36,203 bases of DNA from Betaproteobacteria bacterium HGW-Betaproteobacteria-4 (GCA_002840785.1 PHCH01000043.1:1-36203), one strand, 5' to 3'. Counted from the first letter of the stretch, positions 1-12,283 are shown. Numbers and translations: made by a program. The notes: a model not told the origin generated them from the sequence alone.

Positions 1-1434
<1,434 letters not shown>

Positions 1435-1479
1435 TCAACGCGATGCCGGCAAGGTTGAACCTGAGCCCCCACGCCATCC

Positions 1480-1493
1480 TTGATACTCATCAA
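1480..1493. promoter_or_regulatory. FNR/DNR (ANR-type) binding site
   Basis: The sequence TTGATACTCATCAA is a perfect match to the FNR-family palindrome TTGAT-N4-ATCAA. It lies between divergent nirS and the SUMT gene, centred about 94 bp upstream of the nirS ATG. nirS genes are classically activated by FNR-family regulators (DNR, NnrR, ANR) under low oxygen and nitric oxide. If it acts at -41.5, nirS transcription would start near base 1445. Confidence 0.85.
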
Positions 1494-1528
1494 TCTTTTG
1501 GCGCACAAAACACCCATGCATTCATATG

Positions 1529-1546
1529 GTTATAGTCATTTATAAC
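1529..1546. promoter_or_regulatory. Second palindrome in the nirS/SUMT intergenic region
   Basis: Perfect inverted repeat GTTATA-N6-TATAAC in an AT-rich stretch between the FNR box and the SUMT start. It could be an operator or part of a promoter for the rightward SUMT gene. I do not recognise the regulator. Confidence 0.4.
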
Positions 1547-1651
1547 TACCCGTCTAATACTTTGGGTGTATATCCGCGACGAATTGACTTCGGGCTATTG
1601 GCAGGCGCCCGCTCCCGCATTAGGATGGCCGCCCAAAGGCAGGGATAACGC

Positions 1652-2416
1652 ATGAACAAGCAGAACAAACTCGCAGCCGGCAAAGTCTGGCTGGTCGGCG
1701 CCGGCCCCGGCGACCCGGACTTGCTGACCCTCAAGGCAGCGCGCCTGATCGCCGCCGCCGACGCCCTCGTCTATGACCATCTGGTCGGCGACGGCATCAT
1801 GGATCTGGCCCGCCCCGACGCCCGCCGCATCTACGCCGGCAAGGAAGCCTCGAAGCACACGCTGCCGCAGGACTCGATCAACGAACTGCTGGTACAACTG
1901 GCCCGCGAAGGCCTCTCGGTTGTTCGCCTGAAGGGTGGCGATCCGTTCATCTTCGGGCGCGGCGGCGAAGAACTCGAAACCCTCGTCGCCTCCGGCATTC
2001 CCTTCGAAGTCGTCCCCGGCGTCACGGCGGCGGCCGGCTGCGCCGCCTACGCCGGCTTCCCGCTGACCCATCGCGACCACGCCCAGTCGGTCACTTTCGT
2101 CACCGGCCACCTCAAAGACGGTACCGTCAATCTCGACTGGCCCTCGCTGGCCCGGCCGCGGCAGACCGTCGTCTTCTACATGGGCATCGGCGCCGTCGGC
2201 GAAATCTGCAAGCAGATGATCAACCACGGCCTGCCCTCGCTGACCCCGGCTGCGGTCATCCGCAACGGCACGCAGCCCGACCAGCAGACACTGCTCGCCA
2301 CCCTGGGTACACTGCCGCACCGCATCGCCGAATCCGGCATCAAGCCGCCGGCGCTGATCGTCGTCGGCAGCGTGGTCGGCCTGCACGAAAAACTCAACTG
2401 GTTCGAGAAACAATGA
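1652..2416 (+). CDS. cobA: Uroporphyrinogen-III C-methyltransferase (SUMT, CobA/NirE type)
   Basis: Transfers two methyl groups from S-adenosylmethionine to uroporphyrinogen III to give precorrin-2, the precursor of siroheme, cobalamin and heme d1. The 254-residue single-domain protein has the family landmarks: [12 protein letters not shown] near residues 15-26, [16 protein letters not shown] near 92-107, PGVTAA near 122-127 and GFPLTHRD near 135-142. There is no CysG-type Fe-chelatase/dehydrogenase extension, so it is the short CobA/NirE form. Its position divergent from nirS across a shared FNR box suggests that it acts as NirE in heme d1 synthesis. That role is inferred from context, since the sequence alone does not separate CobA from NirE. 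It shares an ATGA overlap with the next gene. Confidence 0.93.
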   Translation: MNKQNKLAAGKVWLVGAGPGDPDLLTLKAARLIAAADALVYDHLVGDGIMDLARPDARRIYAGKEASKHTLPQDSINELLVQLAREGLSVVRLKGGDPFIFGRGGEELETLVASGIPFEVVPGVTAAAGCAAYAGFPLTHRDHAQSVTFVTGHLKDGTVNLDWPSLARPRQTVVFYMGIGAVGEICKQMINHGLPSLTPAAVIRNGTQPDQQTLLATLGTLPHRIAESGIKPPALIVVGSVVGLHEKLNWFEKQ

Positions 2417-2811
2417 AATTCCTCTGGCTCGTCGCTGCCCTCTTCGCCACCTCGGCCCACGCCTATACCGGGCAGGAACTGCGCGGCGACTGCCTGGTGG
2501 CGGATGGCATGTACGCCGGACAAAAGTCCAGCGACCCCTTCCAGGCCATTCGCAGCGCCCGCTGCATCGCCTACGTCGCCGGCTTTGCCGACAGCTACGC
2601 GGTCAGTGACTATCTGGCCGAACAGGTCGGCGTCAAACTCAACGCCTTCTGCCTGCCGAAAGACCCCGATCTGTCGCAACGCCTGGTCCGCGCCGTGCTC
2701 ATCCATGTCGAACGCGTCCCGCCGCAAACCACCGTCAGCCCGGCCACGCTGGTCGCCGGTGCGCTGGCCAAAGCCTTCCCATGCGCCGATTCACTTGAAT
2801 CAAAGAAGTGA
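2413..2811 (+). CDS. Rap1a/Tai-like small exported protein
   Basis: A 132-residue protein with a clear Sec signal peptide (about residues 1-17, ending AHA). Its mature part has four cysteines (in [21 protein letters not shown] and FPCAD) and the CxxYVxGxxD pattern of the Rap1a/Tai family. Founding members of that family are periplasmic immunity proteins against type VI secretion amidase effectors, but many chromosomal homologues have no known effector. No effector or secretion gene is nearby. The ATG overlaps the SUMT stop by four bases, so the two are translationally coupled. Family assignment is moderate; an immunity role here is not supported by context. Confidence 0.72.
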   Translation: MKFLWLVAALFATSAHAYTGQELRGDCLVADGMYAGQKSSDPFQAIRSARCIAYVAGFADSYAVSDYLAEQVGVKLNAFCLPKDPDLSQRLVRAVLIHVERVPPQTTVSPATLVAGALAKAFPCADSLESKK

Positions 2812-2823
2812 TTCGTGGATAAT
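2795..2823 (+). promoter_or_regulatory. Sigma-70 promoter of the tRNA-Leu locus
   Basis: TTGAAT and GATAAT hexamers are separated by exactly 17 bp and lie just upstream of the tRNA-like sequence that begins at 2837. Transcription would start near base 2830 and run through the tRNA remnant into queA. Confidence 0.65.
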
Positions 2824-2836
2824 CCGCCCTCCGATT

Positions 2837-2889
2837 GCCCCGGTGGCGGAATCGGTAGACGCAGCGGATTCAAAATCCGCCGCCGAAAG

Positions 2890-2893
<4 letters not shown>
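2837..2893 (+). pseudogene. Truncated tRNA-Leu (anticodon CAA), lacking T arm and 3' acceptor
   Basis: The sequence holds a 5' acceptor strand (GCCCCGG), the D arm, an anticodon arm with stem GCGGA/TCCGC and loop TTCAAAA (anticodon CAA), and the start of the long variable arm typical of tRNA-Leu. After the variable arm the expected T arm (GGTTCGA-type loop) and the 3' acceptor strand complementary to GCCCCGG are absent. The sequence passes straight into the start of queA. As written it cannot fold into or be processed to a tRNA. It is either a real deletion or an assembly artefact. Confidence 0.75.
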
Positions 2894-5044
<2,151 letters not shown>

Positions 5045-5088
5045 TAGAATCGCCCGTTCTGAATTTTTAGTTATCCGGAGTTACCACA

Positions 5089-5415
5089 ATGATTAGCCTT
5101 GCCCACGCCCAGACCGCTGCCGCCTCCGCCGACCCGACGGGTGGCCTGATGCAGATGCTGCCGATGATCCTCATGTTCGTCGTGCTGTGGTTCTTCATGA
5201 TTCGCCCGCAAATGAAAAAGGCCAAGGAACACAAGGCGCTGCTCGCCGCACTGGCCAAGGGCGACGAAGTGGTCACCCAGGGCGGCATTGTCGGCAAGGT
5301 GACCAAGGTCGGCGACAGCTACGTCACCGTCGAAATCGCCGAAGGCACCGAAGTCGTCGTGCAAAAGCCGTCCATCGGCCTGGTCCTGCCCAAGGGCACG
5401 CTGAAGTCGCTGTAA
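5089..5415 (+). CDS. yajC: Sec translocon accessory subunit YajC
   Basis: Small inner-membrane protein of the SecDF-YajC complex that assists SecYEG in protein export. The 108 residues have a single transmembrane segment (about residues 20-40, containing MLPMILMFVVLWFFMIRPQ) and a cytosolic domain with the family motif KGDEVVTQGGIVGKV. The ATG is preceded by CCGGAG. It lies 44 bp downstream of tgt and upstream of secD in the same direction. Confidence 0.96.
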   Translation: MISLAHAQTAAASADPTGGLMQMLPMILMFVVLWFFMIRPQMKKAKEHKALLAALAKGDEVVTQGGIVGKVTKVGDSYVTVEIAEGTEVVVQKPSIGLVLPKGTLKSL

Positions 5416-5423
5416 TCACCCCA

Positions 5424-5459
5424 AAAGGCGGCGTTAGTGGTCAAACACTCGCCGCCTTT
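5424..5459 (+). other. Stem-loop between yajC and secD
   Basis: The 10-bp arms AAAGGCGGCG and CGCCGCCTTT enclose a second 4-bp stem (AGTG/CACT) around a six-base loop. The hairpin is strong, but only three T residues follow the stem before ATCGC. It may be a weak intrinsic terminator or an RNA-processing site that sets the yajC:secD ratio. It ends 17 bp before the secD ATG and could also affect its translation. Confidence 0.5.
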
Positions 5460-5476
5460 ATCGCTTTGAAGCCGTC

Positions 5477-7385
5477 ATGAATCGCTACCCACTCTGGAAG
5501 TACATCACCATCGCCGTCGCACTGCTGCTGGGCCTCGTCTATACGCTGCCCAACTTTTTCGGCGAATCACCGGCCGTGCAGCTGTCCAGCGCCAAGGCCA
5601 CGATCAAGGTTGACGCCAGGGCCCAGACCCGCGTCGAGGAGGCCCTCAAAGCCGCCGGCATCACGCATGACGGCATCCAGCTCGACACTGTTGGCGTCAA
5701 GGTCCGCCTGACCAGCACCGACATCCAGTTGAAGGCCAAGGACGTTCTCGAAAAGACCTTCAACCCGAACCCGGCCGACCCGCAGTACGTCGTTGCCCTG
5801 AACCTCCTGACCGCCTCGCCGAACTGGCTGACCTCGCTGCATGCACTGCCGATGTACCTCGGCCTCGACCTGCGCGGCGGCGTGCACTTCCTGCTCCAGG
5901 TCGACATGAAGGGCGCCCTGACCAAGAAGCTCGATTCGACCTCGGCCGATCTGCGCACCGTCATGCGCGACAAGAACATCTCTGCGCACCGTCATGCGCG
6001 ACAAGAACATCCGCCACGGCGGCATCAATCGTGAGGGCGAGCGCATCGTCGTCAAGTTCCGCGACAATGAAACCCGCGACAAGGCCCGCTTCGCCATCGG
6101 CGACAGCCAGCCCGACCTGCTGGTCAGCGAGACCGGCGATTCCAGCGAACCGAAGCTGGTCGCCACGCTGAAGCCGGAAGCCCTGCTCAAGCTCGGCGAA
6201 TTCGCCCTCAAGCAGAACATCACCACCCTGCACAACCGGATCAACGAACTCGGCGTCGCCGAGCCGGTCATCCAGCAGCAGGGCCAGGACCGCATCGTCG
6301 TCCAGTTGCCCGGCGTGCAGGACACCGCCAAGGCCAAGGACATCCTTGGCCGCACGGCGACCCTCGAAATCCGCATGGTCGACGACTCGACCGGCGCCCT
6401 GGAAGCCGCCCTGGCCGGCAACCCGCCCTATGGCACCGAGGTTTACAGCGAACGCGGCGGTCAGCCGCTGCTCGTCAAGAAGCAGGTCGTGCTCACCGGC
6501 GACCGCCTGACCGACGCCCAGCCCGGCTTTGACAACCAGACCAACGAAGCGGCCGTCCATCTGACGCTCGACTCGGCCGGCGCCCGCATCTTCAAGGACG
6601 TCACGCGCGAGAACATCAACAAGCGCATGGCCATCCTGCTCATCGAAAAGGGCAAGGGCGAAGTCGTCACCGCGCCGGTCATCCGCAGCGAAATCGGCGG
6701 CGGCCGCGTGCAGATTTCCGGCCGCATGAGCACCTCGGAAGCCAACGACACCGCCCTGCTGCTGCGCGCCGGTTCGCTGGCCGCACCGATGGACATCATC
6801 GAGGAACGCACCATCGGCCCGTCGCTCGGCGCCGAAAACATCCAGAAGGGCTTCCAGTCGACGATGTGGGGCTTCGCCGCCATCGCCGTCTTCATGATCG
6901 CCTACTACCAGATGTTCGGTGTCGTCTCGGTGCTCGCCCTGGCCTCCAACCTGCTCTTCCTGGTCGCCCTGCTCTCCATGCTCCAGGCCACGCTGACCCT
7001 GCCCGGCATCGCCGCCATCGCGCTGACGCTCGGCATGGCCATCGACGCCAACGTGCTGATCAACGAACGCATCCGCGAGGAACTGCGCAGCGGCATGCCG
7101 CCGCAGGGCGCCATCGCGGAAGGCTACGAACGCGCCTTCGGAACCATTCTCGACTCCAACATCACCACGCTGATCGCCGGCCTCGCCCTGCTCATCTTCG
7201 GCTCCGGCCCGGTGCGCGGCTTCGCCGTGGTCCATTGCCTGGGCATCATGACCTCGATTTTCTCGTCGGTCTTCGTCTCGCGCGGCCTGGTCAATCTGAT
7301 CTACGGCCGCCAGAAGAAGCTGACCAAGGTGGCCATCGGCCAACTGTGGAAACCGGCGACTGCCACGGTCAACGGCAAAAAATAA
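5477..7385 (+). pseudogene. secD: Protein translocase subunit SecD, frameshifted by a 31-bp tandem duplication
   Basis: SecD uses the proton-motive force to help pull proteins through SecYEG. The sequence carries an N-terminal transmembrane segment, the DLRGGVHFLLQVD motif, the periplasmic P1 region and five C-terminal membrane segments including GMAIDANVLINERIREEL. The frame beginning at 5477 ends prematurely at 6034. The rest continues in another frame, open from 5994 to 7385. The break is caused by an exact 31-bp tandem duplication (5950-5980 and 5981-6011). Removing one copy restores a continuous 625-residue protein (…DLRTVMRDKNIRHGG…). secD is normally important for growth, so an assembly error or a very recent mutation is likely. 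secF follows after 12 bp. Confidence 0.9.
5950..6011 (+). repeat. Exact 31-bp tandem duplication within secD
   Basis: Two identical adjacent 31-base copies (5950-5980, 5981-6011). Since 31 is not a multiple of three, the duplication shifts the secD reading frame. Confidence 0.95.
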
Positions 7386-7397
7386 GGAAAAACGAAA

Positions 7398-8342
7398 ATG
7401 GAATTTTTCCGCATCAAAAAAGATATTCCGTTCATGCGCCATGCGCTGACCTTCAATATCATCTCGCTCGTCACCTTCATCCTCGCCGTCGTCTTCCTGT
7501 TCACCAAGGGCCTGCACCTGTCGGTCGAATTTACCGGCGGTACGCTCATCGAAACCCACTACCAGCAGGCCGCCGACCTTGAAAAGATCCGCGGCGCGCT
7601 GGGCAAGGCCGGGTTCACCGACTACGCCGTGCAGAACTTCGGTTCATCGCAGGACGTGCTCATCCGCCTGCCCCTGAAGAGCGAGCAGAACAGCAACCAG
7701 ATCGGCCAATCGGTCATGAAGTCGCTGGAAGCCGAAGCGCCGGGCGCCGAACTGCGCCGCGTCGAATTCGTTGGCCCCCAGGTCGGCCGGGAACTCGCCG
7801 AAAACGGCGCCCTGGCCCTGCTCGTCGTCATCATCGGCATCGTCATCTACCTGGCTTTCCGCTTCGAATGGCGCTTCTCGGTCTCGGCCATCATCGCCAA
7901 CCTGCACGACGTCATCATCATTCTCGGCTTCTTCGCCTTCTTCCAGTGGGAGTTCTCGCTGTCGGTGCTGGCCGCCGTCCTCGCCGTCCTCGGCTACTCG
8001 GTCAACGAGTCGGTCGTCGTCTTCGACCGCGTGCGCGAAACCTTCAAGAAAGTCCGCGGCCTGACCACGCCGCAAGTCCTCGACCACGCCATCACGAGCA
8101 CCATCAGCCGGACCATCATCACCCATGGCAGCACCCAGATGATGGTCCTGTCCATGCTCATCTTCGGCGGCGAAACCCTGTACTACTTCTCGCTGGCCCT
8201 GACCATCGGCATCCTGTTCGGCATCTACTCCTCGGTCCTCGTCGCCAGCCCGCTGGTCATGTGGCTAGGCGTCTCGCGCGAACAGTTCATCGTCAAACCC
8301 AAGGTCATCGAAGGCGCCAACGAGGACGGCGCCGTCGTTTAA
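7398..8342 (+). CDS. secF: Protein translocase subunit SecF
   Basis: Partner of SecD in the Sec accessory complex in the inner membrane. The 314-residue protein has an N-terminal transmembrane helix, the SVEFTGGTLIE motif at the start of the periplasmic domain, and five further membrane segments including LAVLGYSVNESVVVFDRVRE and the SISRTIITHGSTQ-type loop. The length is normal for the family. An AGGAA lies before the ATG. It is the last gene of the queA-secF cluster and is followed by a strong terminator. Confidence 0.96.
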   Translation: MEFFRIKKDIPFMRHALTFNIISLVTFILAVVFLFTKGLHLSVEFTGGTLIETHYQQAADLEKIRGALGKAGFTDYAVQNFGSSQDVLIRLPLKSEQNSNQIGQSVMKSLEAEAPGAELRRVEFVGPQVGRELAENGALALLVVIIGIVIYLAFRFEWRFSVSAIIANLHDVIIILGFFAFFQWEFSLSVLAAVLAVLGYSVNESVVVFDRVRETFKKVRGLTTPQVLDHAITSTISRTIITHGSTQMMVLSMLIFGGETLYYFSLALTIGILFGIYSSVLVASPLVMWLGVSREQFIVKPKVIEGANEDGAVV

Positions 8343-8350
8343 GCGAATCC

Positions 8351-8369
8351 CACGGTCAACCGGAAAAAA
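8351..8369 (-). repeat. Dispersed motif copy B (downstream of secF)
   Basis: The minus strand reads TTTTTTCCGGTTGACCGTG, matching the shared core for 16 bases. On the plus strand the similarity to the copy near 28310 continues into the A-rich stretch, up to about base 8384. It runs into the left arm of the secF terminator. Confidence 0.6.
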
Positions 8370-8397
8370 GCCGCCAAATTGAAATTGGCGGCTTTTT
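8365..8397. terminator. Rho-independent terminator after secF (bidirectional)
   Basis: The 13-bp arms AAAAAGCCGCCAA and TTGGCGGCTTTTT surround a seven-base loop. The GC-rich core with flanking A and T tracts would work in both directions. It closes the yajC-secDF cluster and may also serve the leftward hydrolase gene. Confidence 0.92.
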
Positions 8398-8437
8398 CAT
8401 TTTGGGTACCCCGCCACTGAAGACAGCGCGAGCTTAT

Positions 8438-9268
8438 TCAGCGTGCCTCTGCACGCAGCCTCCAGATTGCTGTCCAGTTTTCTGCCCAGCAGCAGCGGTG
8501 ATCAAAGCCGGTTTTCACCGTAACTATCGGGCGATGGTTTTGCGGAAATCTGTTGGCAAACCCTTGAACGATCTCTGGGGTAATGTTGGTATCGTTCGCC
8601 CCAACCAAATGCCACTGAGCAATCTCGCGCAAAGCATCCACCTGATCGGCAGGATTGAGCGACCCCACCAGAGGAGTTATCCGGTGGTGTGTCGTCCATG
8701 CACGGTGATCCAGATTCCCCGCCACGGTTACCAACTGCTCGATATCGTTACGGCGGGCAGCAACCAACGTGGCAACAGCTCCTCCCCCTGAATACCCAAC
8801 CAGAATCAGACGGCTGGCACCAAAACTCCGCTTCAGGATATCGATTGCTTCGGCTGTTGCCGCAATTACCTCGGGTGCAAATCGTTCGTCTGTCCAATAG
8901 TGCCGTGAACACTTGGAAAGCTCCGCATCGATGTACTGACATGGTCTGCCGAGATAAGCGACATTTCCATCCTGATGCGCCAAGGCAAGTCTCAATGCGA
9001 CTGGATCGCGCGGCGTTGGGTCAAAGGAAGGCAGAGTCCTGTCTATCCACGCATACCCGTCGCCCTCCACGAAAATCGTAAGCGTTTTTCCGGGAGTCCG
9101 CACAGAGGGCATGTAAGCCATCAAATCGAACTGTCTGGCTTCCAGCGAAATACTCCGCCAACCATACAGGGCCGCTAGTTCATCTGCAGAGCGACGGCGC
9201 TCCTCGAATGAAGGAACGGTCATACATGAGGACAGAAACAAACTGGCAATACTCCAAAGGAGTTTCAT
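8438..9268 (-). CDS. Alpha/beta-hydrolase lipoprotein of unknown substrate
   Basis: A 276-residue protein with a short signal sequence and a lipobox-like LSSC that makes Cys15 a likely lipidation site. The body looks like an alpha/beta-hydrolase: nucleophile elbow GYSGG (Ser160), a possible acid in GAND (Asp225) and a possible catalytic histidine in FDHRCC (His257). The substrate cannot be told. It lies downstream of the autotransporter gene on the same strand, separated by that gene's terminator, in a patch that is less GC-rich than the surroundings. A weak GATCTGAG precedes the ATG. Confidence 0.82.
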   Translation of the reverse strand: MKLLWSIASLFLSSCMTVPSFEERRRSADELAALYGWRSISLEARQFDLMAYMPSVRTPGKTLTIFVEGDGYAWIDRTLPSFDPTPRDPVALRLALAHQDGNVAYLGRPCQYIDAELSKCSRHYWTDERFAPEVIAATAEAIDILKRSFGASRLILVGYSGGGAVATLVAARRNDIEQLVTVAGNLDHRAWTTHHRITPLVGSLNPADQVDALREIAQWHLVGANDTNITPEIVQGFANRFPQNHRPIVTVKTGFDHRCCWAENWTAIWRLRAEAR

Positions 9269-9295
9269 CTCAGATCAATGTACCCACAAAAGAAA

Positions 9296-9323
9296 AAGGC
9301 CATCAGGCTCCCCTGATGGCCTT
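9296..9323 (-). terminator. Rho-independent terminator of the autotransporter gene
   Basis: The arms AAGGCCATCAGG and CCTGATGGCCTT (12 bp, perfect) enclose a four-base loop. On the minus strand the stem is followed by TTTTTCTTTT. It lies 18 bp past the stop of the 9342-11339 gene. Confidence 0.93.
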
Positions 9324-9341
9324 GCACGTATTCCGTGACGA

Positions 9342-11339
9342 TCAGAATGCCCAGCGAGCCTTGACGGAAGCCGTCTGGTTCAGGAAGCTTTCGCGATACT
9401 CGGCATCATAACGAGCGGTGATTTCCAGGCCTGACTTGGTTTTATAGACCCCGCCCATGCCGCCGCGAGCCAGCCACGGGCTTGGATCGATACCATAGGT
9501 CACGAAGGCCGCCGTAGGAGCACCAGCGAACGCCGAAGTAATTGCAGACTGCTTGTTGATCGTATCGTAGCCAACCCCCAAATTGCCGATAAGCGTTGTT
9601 TGGGCATTGAGTTGATGAGCGACTTTTCCATCAACGCCAACGATCAGCGCATCTGTCTCCCGTCCGCTGACATTCAGGTTCAGCAAACCGGCACCTGTCT
9701 CGGAATAAGCCTTATCCTTGATCCACGTGTAATCAAGGCGAACAGACGGCGTCACGCTGGTCTCGGTGCTTAGCCGATAGGTGCGCCCGATACCGACACC
9801 GACGTTGGCGGTTTCACTGCTGAAATCAGAAGAAGCCAGCGAAGACGTGAAAGCGATCTGGCGACGGCCCTTATTTTCGTTCTGACCGATACCAGCTTGG
9901 AAGTTGATTTCGGTGCGATCATCAATGCTGTAGCTACCGTAGCCGAGCAGATGATAGACATCGACCAGAGCACTCTGCGGCGCGATGCTGGACTGACCGT
10001 TAATATCGCTCTTGGCGTAAGCAAACGCCCCGCCGATACGCAGCGCCTTGGTCACCGCGCCATCAACGCCGATGGCCAGACCGAAGGTATTGGCCTTGTA
10101 GCCGGCAACTCCGTTGCGATCATTCTGGTCAGCCATCGAGCCAAACGGCTTCATCCAGAAATTCTTGTCACCTTCGAACACATCGCCAGTAGACATACCG
10201 GAATTGCTTGCCAATCTAGCCTGCACAATCCGACCGATATCACGAAGGACGTCTTGTGCCGCAACGACCGAACCACCTGTCAGAAGAGGCAAAGTCTGAG
10301 ATGCTGCGCCAGACAGTTCGCCATGAGAACTCAGGCCGGCATCCACAAAAAGGGCCTTCAACCCGGCATTGGCATCAATCACCCCCGCCGCACCGTATGC
10401 GGGAGAGTTAGTCATATTGACCGACGACGTCAACACACTCAAGCCCCCCACATTTGACGAAACCGCAGCGGCGATATCTGAACCAAAAATGTAATAGTAG
10501 GTATAGGTAACAGAGCCATCAGCATTCACCGTTGGCGCGAGAAAGGCTATTCCGATGGAATTATCTCCATTACCAGCATTTGCTCCCCCGTAATAGAACG
10601 TGGGGTCTGTTGGCCAACAACACCCGCCAATACCGGTATTAACCCCTGAGGCTGCAGCTGAATAAAGGCCAATCACATACTTACTGGCCAACGCTTCGGC
10701 ATAAACTAGGTTGGTGGCTGCAACAGCCCCACTCCCCCTGAAGTTATTTGTAGCAGAGCTATCGCCTGCTGTTGCTCTAGCATCCGGGTCCGTATATCTG
10801 GCGAAATACAGGTTAGTCAGCCCTTGCGAACCGGCCGTGATTGTCGTCGTGATCGTGATTCTTTTCTCGTTAGAATTGAAACCAACAGTATTCACAATAT
10901 CGAACAACTTGGCGCTCGCTGCGGGGGTGTAGGACCCCGTCCACTGAACCCCTTTATAGGCTCCGGAAGAGATATCGGTCAACGTACCCGTCAACCCAGA
11001 CGTCATGGCCAAACCACTATTGTTGCTGGTCACATTGTAGGTCGTCCCACCAGCAGTTGCCCTGACGGCAAAGCCTTCAAACGGAGTACCCGGAGTCAGG
11101 TAATCATAAGCGGTGTTAAATGTGCCCGTTCCTGTGTTGTCATACAAGATACCAGGCGATGTACTGTTGCCTGAGCCGATGGTACCGACATCATTGGTCC
11201 CAATCTTGATGTAATCACCGGTCAAGGTAATCGGCGCAGCGCTGGCGGATGCTGACGCACAGAGCAGAGAGACCGCAAGGGCGATTGCTTTAGGCACAAA
11301 TGCGTTGCGCCCTTGAAAGTTGCAATAGTTTGATTTCAA
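9342..11339 (-). CDS. Autotransporter-type outer-membrane beta-barrel protein
   Basis: A 665-residue protein beginning with a signal peptide (core PKAIALAVSLLCASASASA). Next comes a Gly/Thr/Ser/Asn-rich passenger of about 350 residues with a CC pair in GIGGCCWPTD. The C-terminal 260 or so residues have alternating aromatic/hydrophobic beta-strands (such as FWMKPFG and GLAIGVDGAVTKALRIGGAFAYA) and end in ARWAF, the terminal Phe expected of outer-membrane barrels. The annotated start is a TTG after GGGGGATG; a GTG at codon 15 (base 11297) would give a more ordinary signal peptide. The passenger function is not recognised. Base composition is less GC-rich than in neighbouring genes, suggesting acquired DNA. 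Confidence 0.88.
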   Translation of the reverse strand: MKSNYCNFQGRNAFVPKAIALAVSLLCASASASAAPITLTGDYIKIGTNDVGTIGSGNSTSPGILYDNTGTGTFNTAYDYLTPGTPFEGFAVRATAGGTTYNVTSNNSGLAMTSGLTGTLTDISSGAYKGVQWTGSYTPAASAKLFDIVNTVGFNSNEKRITITTTITAGSQGLTNLYFARYTDPDARATAGDSSATNNFRGSGAVAATNLVYAEALASKYVIGLYSAAASGVNTGIGGCCWPTDPTFYYGGANAGNGDNSIGIAFLAPTVNADGSVTYTYYYIFGSDIAAAVSSNVGGLSVLTSSVNMTNSPAYGAAGVIDANAGLKALFVDAGLSSHGELSGAASQTLPLLTGGSVVAAQDVLRDIGRIVQARLASNSGMSTGDVFEGDKNFWMKPFGSMADQNDRNGVAGYKANTFGLAIGVDGAVTKALRIGGAFAYAKSDINGQSSIAPQSALVDVYHLLGYGSYSIDDRTEINFQAGIGQNENKGRRQIAFTSSLASSDFSSETANVGVGIGRTYRLSTETSVTPSVRLDYTWIKDKAYSETGAGLLNLNVSGRETDALIVGVDGKVAHQLNAQTTLIGNLGVGYDTINKQSAITSAFAGAPTAAFVTYGIDPSPWLARGGMGGVYKTKSGLEITARYDAEYRESFLNQTASVKARWAF

Positions 11340-11372
11340 GACATCCCCCGTATTATTAAATTATGAAACTCA

Positions 11373-11378
11373 ATTATA
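11373..11378 (-). promoter_or_regulatory. Probable -10 element of the autotransporter gene
   Basis: Minus-strand TATAAT about 34 bp upstream of the TTG start, in an AT-rich intergenic region (11340-11564) that otherwise shows no gene. No good -35 is evident. Confidence 0.4.
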
Positions 11379-11564
11379 TGGTGGGCATCTAACCGCGGGA
11401 AGCAACGCATTAGCCCCCTTTCTGTTTCTTATGATTTAGCGACACGCACAATTTGAGCGTTAACTGCAATCGGTGGCGTTTCCTGTTGAGAAAAATGCTT
11501 TTGAACTACCCCCAAGAGTTCTCCCTACATACTTGCCACCCAGCAGAAAACGTATTTCGGATAT

Positions 11565-12257
11565 TTACCAACTCGGTGTTTCCACCACTGCCGACATCGG
11601 AGGCGGCTCGGGTAGCCAGGCGCCACTGGCGCCATAGACGGCTACACCGGCAATGAGCAAGGCCACCGCCAACGCGATGACGCCGCCGCCCCTGGCCGGC
11701 TCGCCGGTCGCGCCTTCCTTCCAGCCGGTCAGCATCGGCTTGACCAGATCATCTTTCTTGACGCGGCCATGGAAGATGACGGCGCCGACGTGGAGGACGA
11801 CGAAGCCGATCAGGACATTCGAGAGCAGATGGTGGATGCCGCTCAGGCGGTCGCTCAGGGACTTGTCGATCAGGTCGAACAAGGGGCCGACGAAGGCGAT
11901 GTCGTCGTTGGCGAACAGGCCGCTGGTGACTTGCACGGTCAACAGGAAAATAAGGCTGAAAACGGAAAGGCCGCCGAGCGGGTTATGGCCGAGGCCGCGC
12001 CATTCGCCTTTGAGGTAGACCCTGATTTTGGCCGGCGTCGGGAAGAACTGGGCGAAGCGCGCATAGGTCGAGCCGGCGAAGCCCCAGACAATCCGGAATG
12101 CGATCAGGCCGACGATGGCCAGGCCGATCTTGCCGTGCAGGTCGATCAGGCTGCCACCCAGTTGCCCGCTGACGACGGCGGCGATGACCGCCAGCACGAG
12201 GAGCCAGTGAAACAGGCGGGTCGGCAGATCCCAGAGGCGAATTCGTTGATTGTTCAT
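11565..12257 (-). CDS. Cytochrome b561-family membrane protein
   Basis: A 230-residue inner-membrane protein with the N-terminal motif WDLPTRLFHWLLV and several hydrophobic helices carrying paired histidines (FHW, LHGKIG, HHLLSNVLIG, LHVGAVIFHG), as in diheme b-type cytochromes of the b561/Ni-hydrogenase-like family. Such proteins pass quinol electrons to periplasmic c-type cytochromes. It follows the cytochrome c' gene on the same strand. b561/c' pairs are common in proteobacteria, so c' is a plausible partner. AGGTCAGGAC lies before the ATG. A terminator hairpin sits between the two genes, so read-through is probably partial. Confidence 0.88.
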   Translation of the reverse strand: MNNQRIRLWDLPTRLFHWLLVLAVIAAVVSGQLGGSLIDLHGKIGLAIVGLIAFRIVWGFAGSTYARFAQFFPTPAKIRVYLKGEWRGLGHNPLGGLSVFSLIFLLTVQVTSGLFANDDIAFVGPLFDLIDKSLSDRLSGIHHLLSNVLIGFVVLHVGAVIFHGRVKKDDLVKPMLTGWKEGATGEPARGGGVIALAVALLIAGVAVYGASGAWLPEPPPMSAVVETPSW

Positions 12258-12283
12258 GTCCTGACCTTTTGAAACCGGAAAAA

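Noticed and set aside
2815-2889. Longer queA start at GTG 2815
   Set aside because: The extra 25 residues are a translation of the tRNA-Leu remnant and do not resemble any QueA N terminus.
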